From positions 1,889,551-1,953,550 of the forward strand of contig NZ_CP013126.1 in the NCBI RefSeq assembly GCF_001441165.1: a stretch of DNA of 64,000 nt, in the 5' to 3' direction. Below the pieces are notes generated by a model. The model was not told the DNA's origin. It was given only the letters and a program-made list of their open reading frames with translations, and made no database searches. The translations under genes were made by a program, and so were the position numbers. This DNA is from Acidipropionibacterium acidipropionici. Lineage in GTDB: Bacteria > Actinomycetota > Actinomycetes > Propionibacteriales > Propionibacteriaceae. This document shows, in pieces, positions 17,049 to 26,080 of the stretch. Each line of letters opens with the position of its first letter. Positions within the stretch are counted from its first letter, which is position 1.

Positions 17049-18482
17049 GTGAGCGTGCCCAATGTCCTGGCGACCCGATACGCATCCCCGCAGATGCGCG
17101 AGATCTGGTCCCCGGAGAACAAGATCAAGGCCGAACGCAGGCTGTGGATCGCCGTCCTGGAGGCCCAGATCGAGCTGGGTGTCGGGCTGGGCGATGACGA
17201 TCCCGCCCAGGTGCTGGCCGACTACCGGGCCGCCGTCGACCACGTCGACCTGGACTCCATCGCCCGCCGCGAGGCGATCACCCGCCACGACGTCAAGGCC
17301 CGGATCGAGGAGTTCAACGCGCTGGCCGGCCATGAGCACATCCACAAGGGGATGACGAGCCGCGACCTCACCGAGAACATCGAGCAGCACCAGGTGCTCA
17401 CCTCATTGAATCTGGTGCGCGACCGGATGGTGGCGACTCTGGCGCAGCTCTCCCGGTTGGCCGGCGAGTACGCCGACCAGCCGATCGCAGGGCGCTCCCA
17501 CAACGTCGCCGCCCAGGTCACCACGCTGGGCAAGCGCTTCGGCACCGTCATCGACGAGATGCTGGTCGCCTACCAGCGCGTCGAGGGGCTCATCGACCAC
17601 TACCCGGCGCGCGGCATCAAGGGCCCGATGGGCACCTCTCAGGACATGCTCGACCTGCTCGACGGCGACGCCGCCAAGCTCGCCGAGCTGGAGCACCGGA
17701 TCGCCGCGCACCTGGGCTTCAACCACGTGCTCACCTCCACAGGGCAGATCTACCCCAGGTCTCTGGACTTCGACGTCGTCTCGGCCCTGGTCCAGGTGGC
17801 GTCCGGCCCTTCCGACCTGGCGACCTCGATCCGCCTGATGGCCGGCAATGAGCTGGTCACCGAGGGATTCAAGCCCGGCCAGGTGGGCTCCTCGGCGATG
17901 CCGCACAAGATGAACGCCCGCTCCTGCGAGCGGGTCAACGGCTTCCTGGTGGTGCTGCGCGGCTATCTCACGATGGTCACCGGGCTGGCCGGGGTGCAGT
18001 GGAACGAGGGGGACGTCTCCTGCTCGGTGGTGCGCCGCATCGCCCTGCCCGACGCCTTCTACGCCATCGACGGGATGTTCGAGACCTTCCTCACCATCCT
18101 CACCGACTTCGGAGCCTTCCCGGCGGTCATCGAGGCCGAGCTGTCGCGCTACCTTCCCTTCCTCACCACCACCAAGGTGCTGATGGCCTGCGTGCGGGCC
18201 GGGGTGGGACGCGAGGATGCCCACGAGGCCATCAAGGAGAACGCGGTGGGTCTGGCCCTGGAGATGCGCGAGACCGGATCGACCCGCAACAACCTCTTCG
18301 AGCGGCTGGCGGCCGACGACCGCATCCCGCTGACCAGCGACCAGCTGGAGCATCTGGTGAGCGAACCGCTCGAGTTGACCGGGGGAGCGCGGGATCAGGT
18401 GGCGGTCCTCGTCGAGAAGGTCGGCCGGATCGTCGCCGACCATCCCCGGGCCGCCCGCTACCTGCCCGGCAAGGTGCTCTGA
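17049..18482 (+). CDS. purB: Adenylosuccinate lyase
   Basis: A 477-residue fumarase/aspartase-superfamily enzyme. It acts twice in purine synthesis, cleaving SAICAR and adenylosuccinate with release of fumarate. The signature loop GSSAMPHKMN holds the catalytic Ser; KGMTSRDLTEN and GTSQDML supply other active-site parts. The longer bacterial/animal-type length fits. GTG 17049 has AGGAG 6 nt upstream. Confidence 0.96.
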   Translation: MSVPNVLATRYASPQMREIWSPENKIKAERRLWIAVLEAQIELGVGLGDDDPAQVLADYRAAVDHVDLDSIARREAITRHDVKARIEEFNALAGHEHIHKGMTSRDLTENIEQHQVLTSLNLVRDRMVATLAQLSRLAGEYADQPIAGRSHNVAAQVTTLGKRFGTVIDEMLVAYQRVEGLIDHYPARGIKGPMGTSQDMLDLLDGDAAKLAELEHRIAAHLGFNHVLTSTGQIYPRSLDFDVVSALVQVASGPSDLATSIRLMAGNELVTEGFKPGQVGSSAMPHKMNARSCERVNGFLVVLRGYLTMVTGLAGVQWNEGDVSCSVVRRIALPDAFYAIDGMFETFLTILTDFGAFPAVIEAELSRYLPFLTTTKVLMACVRAGVGREDAHEAIKENAVGLALEMRETGSTRNNLFERLAADDRIPLTSDQLEHLVSEPLELTGGARDQVAVLVEKVGRIVADHPRAARYLPGKVL

Positions 18483-18521
18483 GCAGGCCTGCGCGCACGG
18501 CTTACTCGCTGGAGACCCGTT

Positions 18522-18542
18522 CCCGGGGGCAAGACCCCCGGG
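18522..18542 (+). terminator. Hairpin downstream of purB
   Basis: CCCGGGGG-CAAGA-CCCCCGGG, 39 bp after the purB stop, between purB and the convergent oxyR. There is no clear T-run. Confidence 0.6.
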
Positions 18543-18584
18543 GAGTGCGCCTCCGGCAAGTAATCGTGTCGGTGGTTGAGACGC

Positions 18585-19517
18585 TTAGGCTGTGGGCACC
18601 GGCCCCAAGGGGGTCGTCAGTCCTTGGGGCAGATCGCGCAGCACCGCGTCCAGGGCACGGACGGTGCGGCGTTCCAGGACGGCGGGGCGGCCGCACAGGC
18701 TGACGTCGCGGTGCGGCCTGGGCGCGGTGAATTCGCGCAGCACGACGCGCGGATCCGGCGCCATCGGCGGGCTCACCGCCATCCGGGGGACCAGGGTGCG
18801 GCCGATGCCGGCGGCCACCAGTTGCCACAGGGTGGCCATCGAGTCGGCGTGCACGTCCTTCTGGACGCCGGCCCTCGACTGCGCGCACACCTCGAGCACC
18901 TGGTCGCGCAGGCAGTGACCCTCCGACATGAGCATCACGTCACTGCCGCGCAGCGCGGCGGCCTCGATCGGCCCCGGAGCCGTGGCCATCGGATCACCGG
19001 CCGGCAGCGCGAGGAGGAAGTCCTCCCGGAAGACGGGCTGGGCCGACAGCCGGGGATCGTCGATCTCGGACGCCACCAGGGCGACGTCCAGCGCCCCGCG
19101 GGCAAGCATGTCGAACAGCTGGGTGGTCTTCTGCTCGACCACCTGCACCCGGACGCCCGGGGCCGACCGGCCCATACCGTCCAGCAGGTGCGGGAGCAGT
19201 GAGGAGGCCAGAGTGGGGAAGATGCCCACCCGCAGTATGCCGCTCACCGGTGCCGATCCCGCACGGGATTCCTCGCCGATGGCGCAGATGTCTGCGGCCA
19301 GGGCCAGGATGTGGCGGGTCGGGCCGATCACCCGGGTGCCGAGCTCGGTGGGTTCGGCGGAGGTTCCCCGGCTCACCAGCGGGCCGCCGAGTTCCACCTC
19401 GAGGCGCCGTAGCTGGGATGACAGGGTCGGTTGGCTCACCCCGCAGCGGGTGGCGGCCCTGCCGAAGTGGTGCTCCTCGGCCAGGGCCGCCAGGTACTCC
19501 AGCTGGCGCAGATTCAT
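18585..19517 (-). CDS. oxyR: Hydrogen peroxide-responsive LysR-type regulator OxyR
   Basis: A 310-residue LysR protein with an N-terminal winged helix ([32 protein letters not shown]) and an effector domain. The peroxide switch [12 protein letters not shown] has two cysteines nine residues apart near 202 and 211, exactly the OxyR disulfide pair. It is the last gene of the operon ahpC-ahpF-oxyR and overlaps the ahpF stop by 1 nt. The paired ATAG/CTAT sites before ahpC are its likely targets, so it would control its own operon. Confidence 0.95.
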   Translation of the reverse strand: MNLRQLEYLAALAEEHHFGRAATRCGVSQPTLSSQLRRLEVELGGPLVSRGTSAEPTELGTRVIGPTRHILALAADICAIGEESRAGSAPVSGILRVGIFPTLASSLLPHLLDGMGRSAPGVRVQVVEQKTTQLFDMLARGALDVALVASEIDDPRLSAQPVFREDFLLALPAGDPMATAPGPIEAAALRGSDVMLMSEGHCLRDQVLEVCAQSRAGVQKDVHADSMATLWQLVAAGIGRTLVPRMAVSPPMAPDPRVVLREFTAPRPHRDVSLCGRPAVLERRTVRALDAVLRDLPQGLTTPLGPVPTA

Positions 19518-21109
19518 CAGGACGCCTGGGCGAGCGGAGTCGGGATGGTGCCCGCGGCACCGGCCGAGCGGATCAGATGGTCGAAGGCGGCCAGCGAGGC
19601 CATCGCCCCTGCCCCCATCGAGATGATGATCTGCTTGTACGGCTGGGTGGTGCAGTCCCCGGCGGCGTAGACGCCGGGCACCGAGGTGGCCTTGCGGGCG
19701 TCCACCACGATCTCACCGCGGCGGGTGAGCTTGACCGCATCGCCGAGCCATTCGGTGTTGGGCAGCAGGCCGATCTGGACGAAGATTCCCTCGACATCCA
19801 GGCTGCCGGTCCGGCCGGTGGTGCGGTCCTCGTACTCGAGGCCGGTGACATGGGCCCCGTCGCCGATCACCCGGGTGGTCCGGGCCGAGGCGATGACGCT
19901 GGCGTTGGGCAGCTTGCCGAGTGCTTCCAGCAGGACGGCGTCGGCCTTGAGGTCGTCCAGGAATTCGACGACGGTCACGTGACGCGCGACCCCTGCCAGG
20001 TCGATGGCGGCCTCGATGCCCGAGTTGCCGCCTCCGACCACGGCGACGTCCTTGCCGGCGAACAGGGGGCCGTCGCAGTGGGGGCAGTAGGTGACGCCCC
20101 TGGTGCGGTACTCGTCCTCGCCGGGGACCCCCAGATGGCGCCAGCGGGCTCCGGTGGCCAGGATGACCGACCTCGCGCGCAGCTGCCCGCCGGTGAACCG
20201 TACGGCGGTCAGGCCGTCCGGGCCTGCGGGGATGAGCTCCTCGGCTCGCTGGCGCTCGATGGTGTCGACGCCGTACTCGGCGACGTGGGCGCCGAGCGCC
20301 GCGGCCAGCCGGGGCCCGGTGGTGTGGGGGACCGAGATGAGGTTCTCGATGGCGTCGGTGTCGAGCACCTGCCCGCCGATCCGGTCGCCCACCATGGCGG
20401 TGCGGATGCCCTTGCGGGCGGCGTAGACGGCGGCCGCTGCACCGGCCGGGCCACCACCCACGACCAGGACGTCGTAGGGGTCGCGCCCGGACAGGTCCTC
20501 GGCGGCCTGCCCGGCGGCCGAGGAGTCGAGCTTCTCCAGGATGTCGGCCATCGTCATCCGGCCCGATCCCCACTCCCGGCCGTCGAGGTGGATGGCGGGC
20601 ACCGACTGGATGCCGAGGTCGTCGACCTCGGCCTTGAAGGTGCCGCCCTCCACGGCGGTGTGGCGGATGTTGGGGTTGATGATGCTCATGGCGTTGAGGG
20701 CCTGCACGACGGTGGGGCAGTTCTGGCAGGTGAGCGACATGTAGGTGGTGAACTCGTGATGCCCCTTGACGCTTCGCACGGCGTCGATCAGGGCGGGATC
20801 CTCCTTGACCGGGACCCCTCCGACCTGGAGCAGGGCCAGCACCAGGGAGGTGAACTCGTGGCCCATCGGCAGTCCGGCGAAGCGCACGGAGATGCCGGTT
20901 CCGGGCCGGGTGATGGCGAAGGACGGGGTGCGGGGGTCGGCGACGGGTTCGGTGACGGTGACGTCGTCGCTGAGAGCAGCGATCTCGCCGAGCAGTTCCA
21001 TCATCTGGCTGGACTTCCTCCCCTCCCCGGGGGAGGGGACCAGAGCCACCGGCTCGGTGGTCATCTCCAGGTAGTCGGCGAGCTGGTGGGTGAGGGCGGA
21101 GTCAAGCAA
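19517..21109 (-). CDS. ahpF: Alkyl hydroperoxide reductase subunit F
   Basis: A 530-residue flavoprotein that passes electrons from NAD(P)H to AhpC. The N-terminal double-thioredoxin module has CQNC near 127-130. The thioredoxin-reductase module has FAD loop [12 protein letters not shown], redox pair CPHC near 342-345 and a second nucleotide loop [12 protein letters not shown]. The start is TTG at 21109: AGGAG lies 5 nt before it and the protein then begins [13 protein letters not shown] like other AhpF. The longer frame would extend into the ahpC 3' region. Confidence 0.93.
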   Translation of the reverse strand: MLDSALTHQLADYLEMTTEPVALVPSPGEGRKSSQMMELLGEIAALSDDVTVTEPVADPRTPSFAITRPGTGISVRFAGLPMGHEFTSLVLALLQVGGVPVKEDPALIDAVRSVKGHHEFTTYMSLTCQNCPTVVQALNAMSIINPNIRHTAVEGGTFKAEVDDLGIQSVPAIHLDGREWGSGRMTMADILEKLDSSAAGQAAEDLSGRDPYDVLVVGGGPAGAAAAVYAARKGIRTAMVGDRIGGQVLDTDAIENLISVPHTTGPRLAAALGAHVAEYGVDTIERQRAEELIPAGPDGLTAVRFTGGQLRARSVILATGARWRHLGVPGEDEYRTRGVTYCPHCDGPLFAGKDVAVVGGGNSGIEAAIDLAGVARHVTVVEFLDDLKADAVLLEALGKLPNASVIASARTTRVIGDGAHVTGLEYEDRTTGRTGSLDVEGIFVQIGLLPNTEWLGDAVKLTRRGEIVVDARKATSVPGVYAAGDCTTQPYKQIIISMGAGAMASLAAFDHLIRSAGAAGTIPTPLAQAS

Positions 21110-21186
21110 GGTTTCTCCTGAGATGTGGGTGCCGATGACGCCCCGGCCGGTTCTGCGGCCGGGGCGCCGAGTGATGCGGGGTCGGG

Positions 21187-21750
21187 TCAGATCTTCCCGA
21201 CGAGGTCGATCGACGGGGCGAGGGTGTCGTCGCCCTCCTCCCACTTGGCGGGGCAGACCTCGCCCGGGTGGGCGGCGATGTACTGGGCGGCCTTGACCTT
21301 GCGGACCAGTTCTTCGGCGTTGCGGCCGATGCCCTCGGCGGTGAGCTCGTAGAACTGGATGACGCCCTGGGGGTCGACGAGGAAGGTGGCCCGGTCGGCC
21401 TGCCCGGCGCCCTCACGCTCCACGTCGAAGTTGCGGGTGAGGACCATGTTGGGATCGCCCAGCATGGTGTACTGCACCTTCGAGACCGTGTCGGAGTCGG
21501 TGTGCCAGGCCTTGTGGACGAAGTGCGAGTCGGTGGAGACCGAGTACACGTCGACGCCCATCTGCTGGAGCTCGCCGTAGTGGTCGGCGAGGTCGCCGAG
21601 TTCGGTGGGGCAGACGAAGGTGAAGTCGCCCGGGTAGAAGAAGAAGATCGCCCACCGTCCGGCGATGTCGGCCTCGGAGACGTCGACGAACTGGCCTCCG
21701 CGGTACCCGCTCACCGCGAAGGGATGGATTGTCGTGTTGATCAGGCTCAT
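21187..21750 (-). CDS. ahpC: Alkyl hydroperoxide reductase subunit C (peroxiredoxin)
   Basis: A 187-residue typical 2-Cys peroxiredoxin. The peroxidatic Cys47 lies in FTFVCPTEL and the resolving Cys in GEVCPAKW near residue 166. It reduces peroxides and peroxynitrite and is re-reduced by AhpF, encoded 77 bp downstream. First gene of the oxyR operon, preceded by two OxyR-like half-operators. Confidence 0.97.
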   Translation of the reverse strand: MSLINTTIHPFAVSGYRGGQFVDVSEADIAGRWAIFFFYPGDFTFVCPTELGDLADHYGELQQMGVDVYSVSTDSHFVHKAWHTDSDTVSKVQYTMLGDPNMVLTRNFDVEREGAGQADRATFLVDPQGVIQFYELTAEGIGRNAEELVRKVKAAQYIAAHPGEVCPAKWEEGDDTLAPSIDLVGKI

Positions 21751-21774
21751 GTCTGTCCTCTCGTCTCAGATGCG

Positions 21775-21821
21775 ATAGTTCGAAGCTATCACCAATGGTC
21801 TGACCAATAGCGGTGGGCTAT
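21775..21821. promoter_or_regulatory. Two OxyR-type ATAG-N7-CTAT sites
   Basis: ATAG-N7-CTAT at 21775-21789 and again at 21807-21821, separated by 17 bp. The classical OxyR operator is two such units separated by 7 bp; here the gap is longer by 10 bp, about one helical turn, keeping both on the same face. The sites begin 25 bp upstream of the ahpC ATG. Confidence 0.85.
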
Positions 21822-21828
21822 CGGTCGA

Positions 21829-21900
21829 GAGCATCCACTCCCAACACGCCGTCGTGCAGCCCGGGTGGGCCATGGGACGGCGTGTTGGGAGTGAATGCTC
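21829..21900. repeat. Long inverted repeat between ahpC and purC
   Basis: 25-bp arms (21829-21853 and 21876-21900) with one mismatch, core CACTCCCAACACGCCGTC, around a 22-bp loop. It lies between the OxyR sites and purC, in a divergent region where neither gene needs a terminator. I find no second copy in the window. Confidence 0.75.
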
Positions 21901-21938
21901 CCTGGTCTGCCTCACGGCCCGACCCGCGCGCCACCCAT

Positions 21939-22014
21939 GGGAGTCGTCTCCCGCCTCTGGAAGCCGCGAGGGGGGCAGCGAGCGCTTGCGCGAGCGTGGG
22001 GGGAGTCGTCTCCC
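21939..22014. repeat. Direct repeat of GGGAGTCGTCTCCC upstream of purC
   Basis: Two identical 14-bp copies at 21939-21952 and 22001-22014, each nearly palindromic, with starts 62 bp apart, the second ending 20 bp before the purC -10. Possible regulatory pair. Confidence 0.5.
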
Positions 22015-22034
22015 CCCTCTCAAAAGAACCGTGC

Positions 22035-22040
22035 CATACT
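22035..22040 (+). promoter_or_regulatory. -10 CATACT of purC, leaderless type
   Basis: CATACT ends 6 nt before the ATG at 22047, where SAICAR-synthetase homology begins. Confidence 0.6.
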
Positions 22041-22046
22041 GCCCCC

Positions 22047-23465
22047 ATGACCTCTGCCGATGATCTCGGGCTTCCTCTGCTCAGCGAGGGCAAGGTGCGC
22101 CGCCTGTACCGTCTGCCCGATCAGCCAGGCCGGCTACTGATGGTCGCCACCGACCGGATCAGCGCCTACGACCACATTCTCAGCCCCGACATCCCGGACA
22201 AGGGGAAGGTGCTCACGGGTATCTCTCTGTGGTGGTTCGGCCAGCTGGCCGACGTCGTCGAGAACCACCTGGTCTCCACCGACGTCCCGGAGGCCGTCGC
22301 CGGGCGCGCGATGGTCGTCGAGGAACTGGAGATGTTCCCGGTCGAGTGCGTGGTCCGCGGCTACCTCACCGGGTCGGGCTGGGCCGAGTACCAGAAGACC
22401 CGCTCGGTGTGCGGTATCGAGCTGCCCGGCGGGCTCAAGGACGGGTCGCGGCTGCCCGAACCGATCTTCACCCCGGCCACCAAGGCCGAGTACGGCGAGC
22501 ACGACGAGAACATCGACTTCGACACCCTGGTCGGCATCGTCGGAGCCGACGTCGCCGCCGAGCTGAGGCGCCTGTCCCTGGCGATCTACGCCAAGGCCGA
22601 GCAGATCGCCCGGGACCGCGGCATCATTCTGGCCGACACGAAGGTGGAGTTCGGACGCCGCGCCGACGGCACCATCGTGCTCGGCGACGAGGTGCTGACC
22701 CCCGACTCCTCGCGCTTCTGGGACGCCCGCGACTGGCATCCGGGCGGCAAGAACCCCTCCTTCGACAAGCAGTTCGTCCGCGACTGGCTGACCTTCGGCT
22801 CGGGCTGGAACTCCAAGTCCGAGGAGAAGCCCCCGGTGCTGCCCGACAGTGTGGTGGCCGCCACCCGGAAGCGGTACCTGGAGGCGTGGTCGATGCTCAC
22901 CGGAATCGCCGATCCGCTCGCCGGCACCAATGCGGAGGAGCAGCCGCCTGTTGAGGAGACCGCCGAGCAGCAGTCGGTCGAGGCGACCGAAGCACCGGCG
23001 GATGCTGCTGGCGACGTCGCCGCTGAGGCCGACGTCGCCGAGGCCGCGGCTGCTCCCGCCGATGTCGCTCCCGAGACTGCACAGGTCTCCACCCGGCCCG
23101 AGCCGACCATCGATCCGGCAGGAGGGCCCGAGCCGGCAGCAGAGCTGGAGTCGGCAGCGGAGCCCGAGCCGACGTCCACCATTGAGGAGTCCACCGAGAC
23201 CGGCGACGGGCCCGATAAGATCGACGCCATGGCACGTGTTGTGGTGGAGGTCATGCCCAAGCCGGAGATCCTCGACCCTCAGGGCAAGGCCATCACAGGC
23301 GCCCTGGGCAGGCTGGGACATGACGGACTGACGGTCCGGCAGGGCAAGCGCTTCGAGATCACCGGCGAGGGGGTCGCCGAGCGTCTCGACGAGATCCGCG
23401 CGATCGCCGAGGAGATGCTGGCCAACACGGTCATCGAGTCCTTCGACGTGCGCGTGGAGGGCTGA
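22047..23465 (+). CDS. purC-purS: Fused SAICAR synthetase - linker - PurS subunit of FGAM synthetase
   Basis: A 472-residue frame with two purine enzymes. Residues about 1-293 are PurC ([60 protein letters not shown]), which joins CAIR and aspartate. Residues about 295-393 are an Ala/Glu/Pro-rich, disordered linker. Residues 395-472 are PurS ([18 protein letters not shown], ending [13 protein letters not shown]), the small subunit linking PurL and PurQ. No stop separates them. An internal ATG at 23229 with a -10 hexamer could also make free PurS. purQ begins 1 bp after the stop. PurL at 33669 is the small form that requires PurS. Confidence 0.92.
   Translation: MTSADDLGLPLLSEGKVRRLYRLPDQPGRLLMVATDRISAYDHILSPDIPDKGKVLTGISLWWFGQLADVVENHLVSTDVPEAVAGRAMVVEELEMFPVECVVRGYLTGSGWAEYQKTRSVCGIELPGGLKDGSRLPEPIFTPATKAEYGEHDENIDFDTLVGIVGADVAAELRRLSLAIYAKAEQIARDRGIILADTKVEFGRRADGTIVLGDEVLTPDSSRFWDARDWHPGGKNPSFDKQFVRDWLTFGSGWNSKSEEKPPVLPDSVVAATRKRYLEAWSMLTGIADPLAGTNAEEQPPVEETAEQQSVEATEAPADAAGDVAAEADVAEAAAAPADVAPETAQVSTRPEPTIDPAGGPEPAAELESAAEPEPTSTIEESTETGDGPDKIDAMARVVVEVMPKPEILDPQGKAITGALGRLGHDGLTVRQGKRFEITGEGVAERLDEIRAIAEEMLANTVIESFDVRVEG
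23216..23221 (+). promoter_or_regulatory. -10 TAAGAT inside the PurC-PurS linker
   Basis: TAAGAT ends 7 nt before the ATG at 23229, exactly where PurS homology starts. The spacing is the same as at the leaderless promoters elsewhere in the window. Confidence 0.5.
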
Positions 23466-23466
23466 G

Positions 23467-24144
23467 ATGGCGGCACGGATCGGAGTGGTGACCTTCCCCG
23501 GGTCGCTGGATGACGCCGACGCGGCCCGCGCGGTGCGCCTCGGCGGGGCGCAGCCGGTGGAGTTGTGGCACGGCTCCGACGACCTCCAGGGGGTGGACGC
23601 CGTCATCCTTCCGGGCGGCTTCTCCTACGGGGACTACCTGCGGGCGGGGGCCATCGCCTCCCTGTCCACGGTGATGCGCTCGGTGAGCGCGGCCGCCGCC
23701 AAGGGCCTGCCGGTGCTGGGCATCTGCAACGGCTTCCAGGTGCTGTGCGAGGCCCACCTGCTGCCGGGCACCCTCATGCGCAACGAGCAGCGCCGGTTCC
23801 ACTGCTCGGTCCAGGAGCTGGTCGTCGAGAGCGTGGACACCGTCTGGACCTGCGATTTCGCCACCGGCGACCACATCAACATCGCCGCCAAGCACGGCGA
23901 GGGCAACTATGTGGCGGACGAGGCCACCCTGGCGGCCATCGAGGCCAACAACCAGGTGGTCTTCCGCTACGTCGACAATCCCAACGGATCCGACCACGAC
24001 ATCGCCGGCGTCACCAATGAGGCCGGGAACGTGGTGGGCCTGATGCCCCATCCCGAGCACTCCGTGGAGGCTCTCACCGGTGGCTCCACCGACGGTCTCA
24101 CCTTCATCTCCTCGGTGCTGAAGTTCCTGTCGGTCCAGGTCTGA
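23467..24144 (+). CDS. purQ: FGAM synthetase glutaminase subunit PurQ
   Basis: A 225-residue class I glutamine amidotransferase that feeds ammonia to PurL. The nucleophilic Cys lies in GICNGFQ and the His/Glu pair in [21 protein letters not shown] is also typical. It follows PurS by 1 bp and acts in a PurS-PurQ-PurL complex. Confidence 0.96.
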   Translation: MAARIGVVTFPGSLDDADAARAVRLGGAQPVELWHGSDDLQGVDAVILPGGFSYGDYLRAGAIASLSTVMRSVSAAAAKGLPVLGICNGFQVLCEAHLLPGTLMRNEQRRFHCSVQELVVESVDTVWTCDFATGDHINIAAKHGEGNYVADEATLAAIEANNQVVFRYVDNPNGSDHDIAGVTNEAGNVVGLMPHPEHSVEALTGGSTDGLTFISSVLKFLSVQV

Positions 24145-24173
24145 CACCCGCTCTCCGACCCCTGCAACGACGG

Positions 24174-24203
24174 ACGGCCGGCCCCCCTGCGGGGGCCGGC
24201 CGT
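24174..24203. terminator. Bidirectional terminator between purQ and sirA
   Basis: A perfect 13-bp stem ACGGCCGGCCCCC with complement, loop CTGC (24187-24190), in the 76-bp gap between the convergent purQ and sulfite-reductase genes. Confidence 0.8.
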
Positions 24204-24220
24204 TCACCGTCGGGGGCCTT

Positions 24221-25882
24221 TCAGGCCAGCTGCTCCTCGGGGGCCTCGATCGCCCAGTGGGCGAAGTCCTGACCCTCCTCGCGGTGGGCCAGGAAGCTGC
24301 GGACGACCCTCTCGACGTAGTCGGGGAGCTCCTCGGAGGTCACCTTGAGGCCGCGGACGGTGCGTCCCAGCCGGCTCTCGTCGAGGTGCCGGCCGGTCTC
24401 CAGGCGTCCTCCCAGGTGGACCTGGAAACCGAACTCGCCCTTGATGATCTGGCCCTTGAGGCCGATATCGGCCACCTGGAAGCGGGCGCAGGAGTTCGGG
24501 CAGCCATTGATGTTGAGAGTGATCGGCGGCTCGATCGTCTCCCCGGCGAAGCGCCTCTCCAGCTCGTCGACCGTGCGTGCCGCCAGGCCCTTGGTCTCCA
24601 CGAAGGCCAGCTTGCAGAACTCGATCCCCGAGCAGGCCATGGTGGCCCGTCGGAAGGACGAGGGGTGGGCCTGCAGGCCGAGCTGCTGCAGCTCGGCGAC
24701 CAGCTCGTCGGCGCGCTCGGGAAGGACGTCGAGCACCAGGAGCTTCTGGTAGGGGGTCAACCGGATGCGGTGGGAGCCGGCCTTCTCGGCGGCCTCGGCG
24801 ATGGCGGTCAGCTTGGGCCCTGACAGCCGGCCCACGGTCGGCGCGAAGCCGATGTAGACGTTGCCGTCCTTCTGGGCGTGGACGCCGATGTGGTCGTCGG
24901 GGGAGCCGTCCGGGTGGGCGGCGGGCCCGTCGTGGAGCTTGCGGTGGAGGTACTCGTCCTCCAGCACCTGGCGGAACTTCTCGGGCCCCCAGTCCTCGAC
25001 GAGGAATTTGAGCCGGGCGTGGGTGCGTCGCAGCCGGTAGCCGTAGTCGCGGAAGATCGATACGACGCCGTGCCACACCTCCGGTGCCTCCTCCTGGGAG
25101 ACCCACACGCCGAGCCTCTTGGCGAGCTTGGGGGTGGTGGCCAGCGCCCCGCCGACCCAGACGTCGTAGCCGGGGCCCAGCTCGGGGTGGACGACGCCGA
25201 CGAAGGAGATGTCGTTGATCTCGTGGGGGATGTCGATGCTGGGATGGCCGGTGACCGCGGTCTTGAACTTGCGGGGCAGGTTCGAGAACTCTGGGCTGCC
25301 GATCCACTGGTCGACGATGCCGCGGATGGTCGGCGTCGGGTCGATGATCTCGTCGGCGGCGATACCGGCCACCGGGGAGCCCAGGAATCCGCGCGGCACA
25401 TCGCCGCAGGCCTCGGTGGTGCGCAGCCCGACGGCCTCCAGACGCTCCCAGATCTCGGGGACGTCCTCGATGCGGATCCAGTGGTACTGGATGTTCTGGC
25501 GGTCGGTGATGTCGGCGGTGTCGCGGCCGAACTCGTGGGACAGCGCCCCCAGTACCTTCGTCTGCTCGGTGGTGAGCTGGCCGCCGTCGATGCGGACCCG
25601 CATCATGAAGGTGTCGTCGGACAGCTCGTTGGGGGTCAGGCTCGCGGTCCGGTGACCGTCGATGCCCTGCTTGCGCTGGGTGTAGACCCCCCACCACTTC
25701 AGCCGGGCGAAGAGATCCTCCTGGCTGATGGAGCCGAATCCCTCTTTGGAGTAGGTGCTGATGACCCGGTCCCGGGACGTCAGCCCGTCGGCCTCCTGTT
25801 TGAGCACCTCGTCGGAGTTGAGCGGGGAGCGCCCGGACACCGCCCATTGACCCTGGTCACGGGTGGGAGTACGAGTCGGCAT
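24221..25882 (-). CDS. sirA: Ferredoxin-dependent sulfite (or nitrite) reductase, SirA/NirA type
   Basis: A 553-residue monomeric siroheme/[4Fe-4S] enzyme. Cluster ligands are ACSGIEFC and NGCPNSC near residues 414-463. Two ferredoxin-like half repeats with DRQNIQYHWI are present. Tyr in WWGVYTQR and Cys in TTEACGDV match the Tyr-Cys cross-link pair described for mycobacterial SirA. That favours sulfite over nitrite as substrate, giving sulfide for cysteine synthesis. No other sulfate-assimilation genes adjoin it. ATG 25882 has a purine-rich GGAGGAATC upstream. Confidence 0.88.
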   Translation of the reverse strand: MPTRTPTRDQGQWAVSGRSPLNSDEVLKQEADGLTSRDRVISTYSKEGFGSISQEDLFARLKWWGVYTQRKQGIDGHRTASLTPNELSDDTFMMRVRIDGGQLTTEQTKVLGALSHEFGRDTADITDRQNIQYHWIRIEDVPEIWERLEAVGLRTTEACGDVPRGFLGSPVAGIAADEIIDPTPTIRGIVDQWIGSPEFSNLPRKFKTAVTGHPSIDIPHEINDISFVGVVHPELGPGYDVWVGGALATTPKLAKRLGVWVSQEEAPEVWHGVVSIFRDYGYRLRRTHARLKFLVEDWGPEKFRQVLEDEYLHRKLHDGPAAHPDGSPDDHIGVHAQKDGNVYIGFAPTVGRLSGPKLTAIAEAAEKAGSHRIRLTPYQKLLVLDVLPERADELVAELQQLGLQAHPSSFRRATMACSGIEFCKLAFVETKGLAARTVDELERRFAGETIEPPITLNINGCPNSCARFQVADIGLKGQIIKGEFGFQVHLGGRLETGRHLDESRLGRTVRGLKVTSEELPDYVERVVRSFLAHREEGQDFAHWAIEAPEEQLA

Positions 25883-26067
25883 GTGATTCCTCCAACGTTT
25901 CGCGATTGGCGGGAACGGTACAGGCGGCCGCGGCCGAAACCCAGAAAGTGTCCAGTATCTGACCCGGTGGCCGTACTGTGAGACGCCGGCTGTCTCCCCG
26001 CCGCCGGGACGTCTCCCTTATGCAGGAGATGAACGGAGCTGGCGTCGCCCCGGTATCAGGCTCCCAT

Positions 26068-26073
26068 TAGGGT
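26068..26073 (+). promoter_or_regulatory. -10 TAGGGT of pepN, leaderless type
   Basis: TAGGGT ends 7 nt before GTG 26081. This favours that start over GTG 26072, which overlaps the hexamer itself. Confidence 0.6.
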
Positions 26074-26080
26074 GTTGCGG

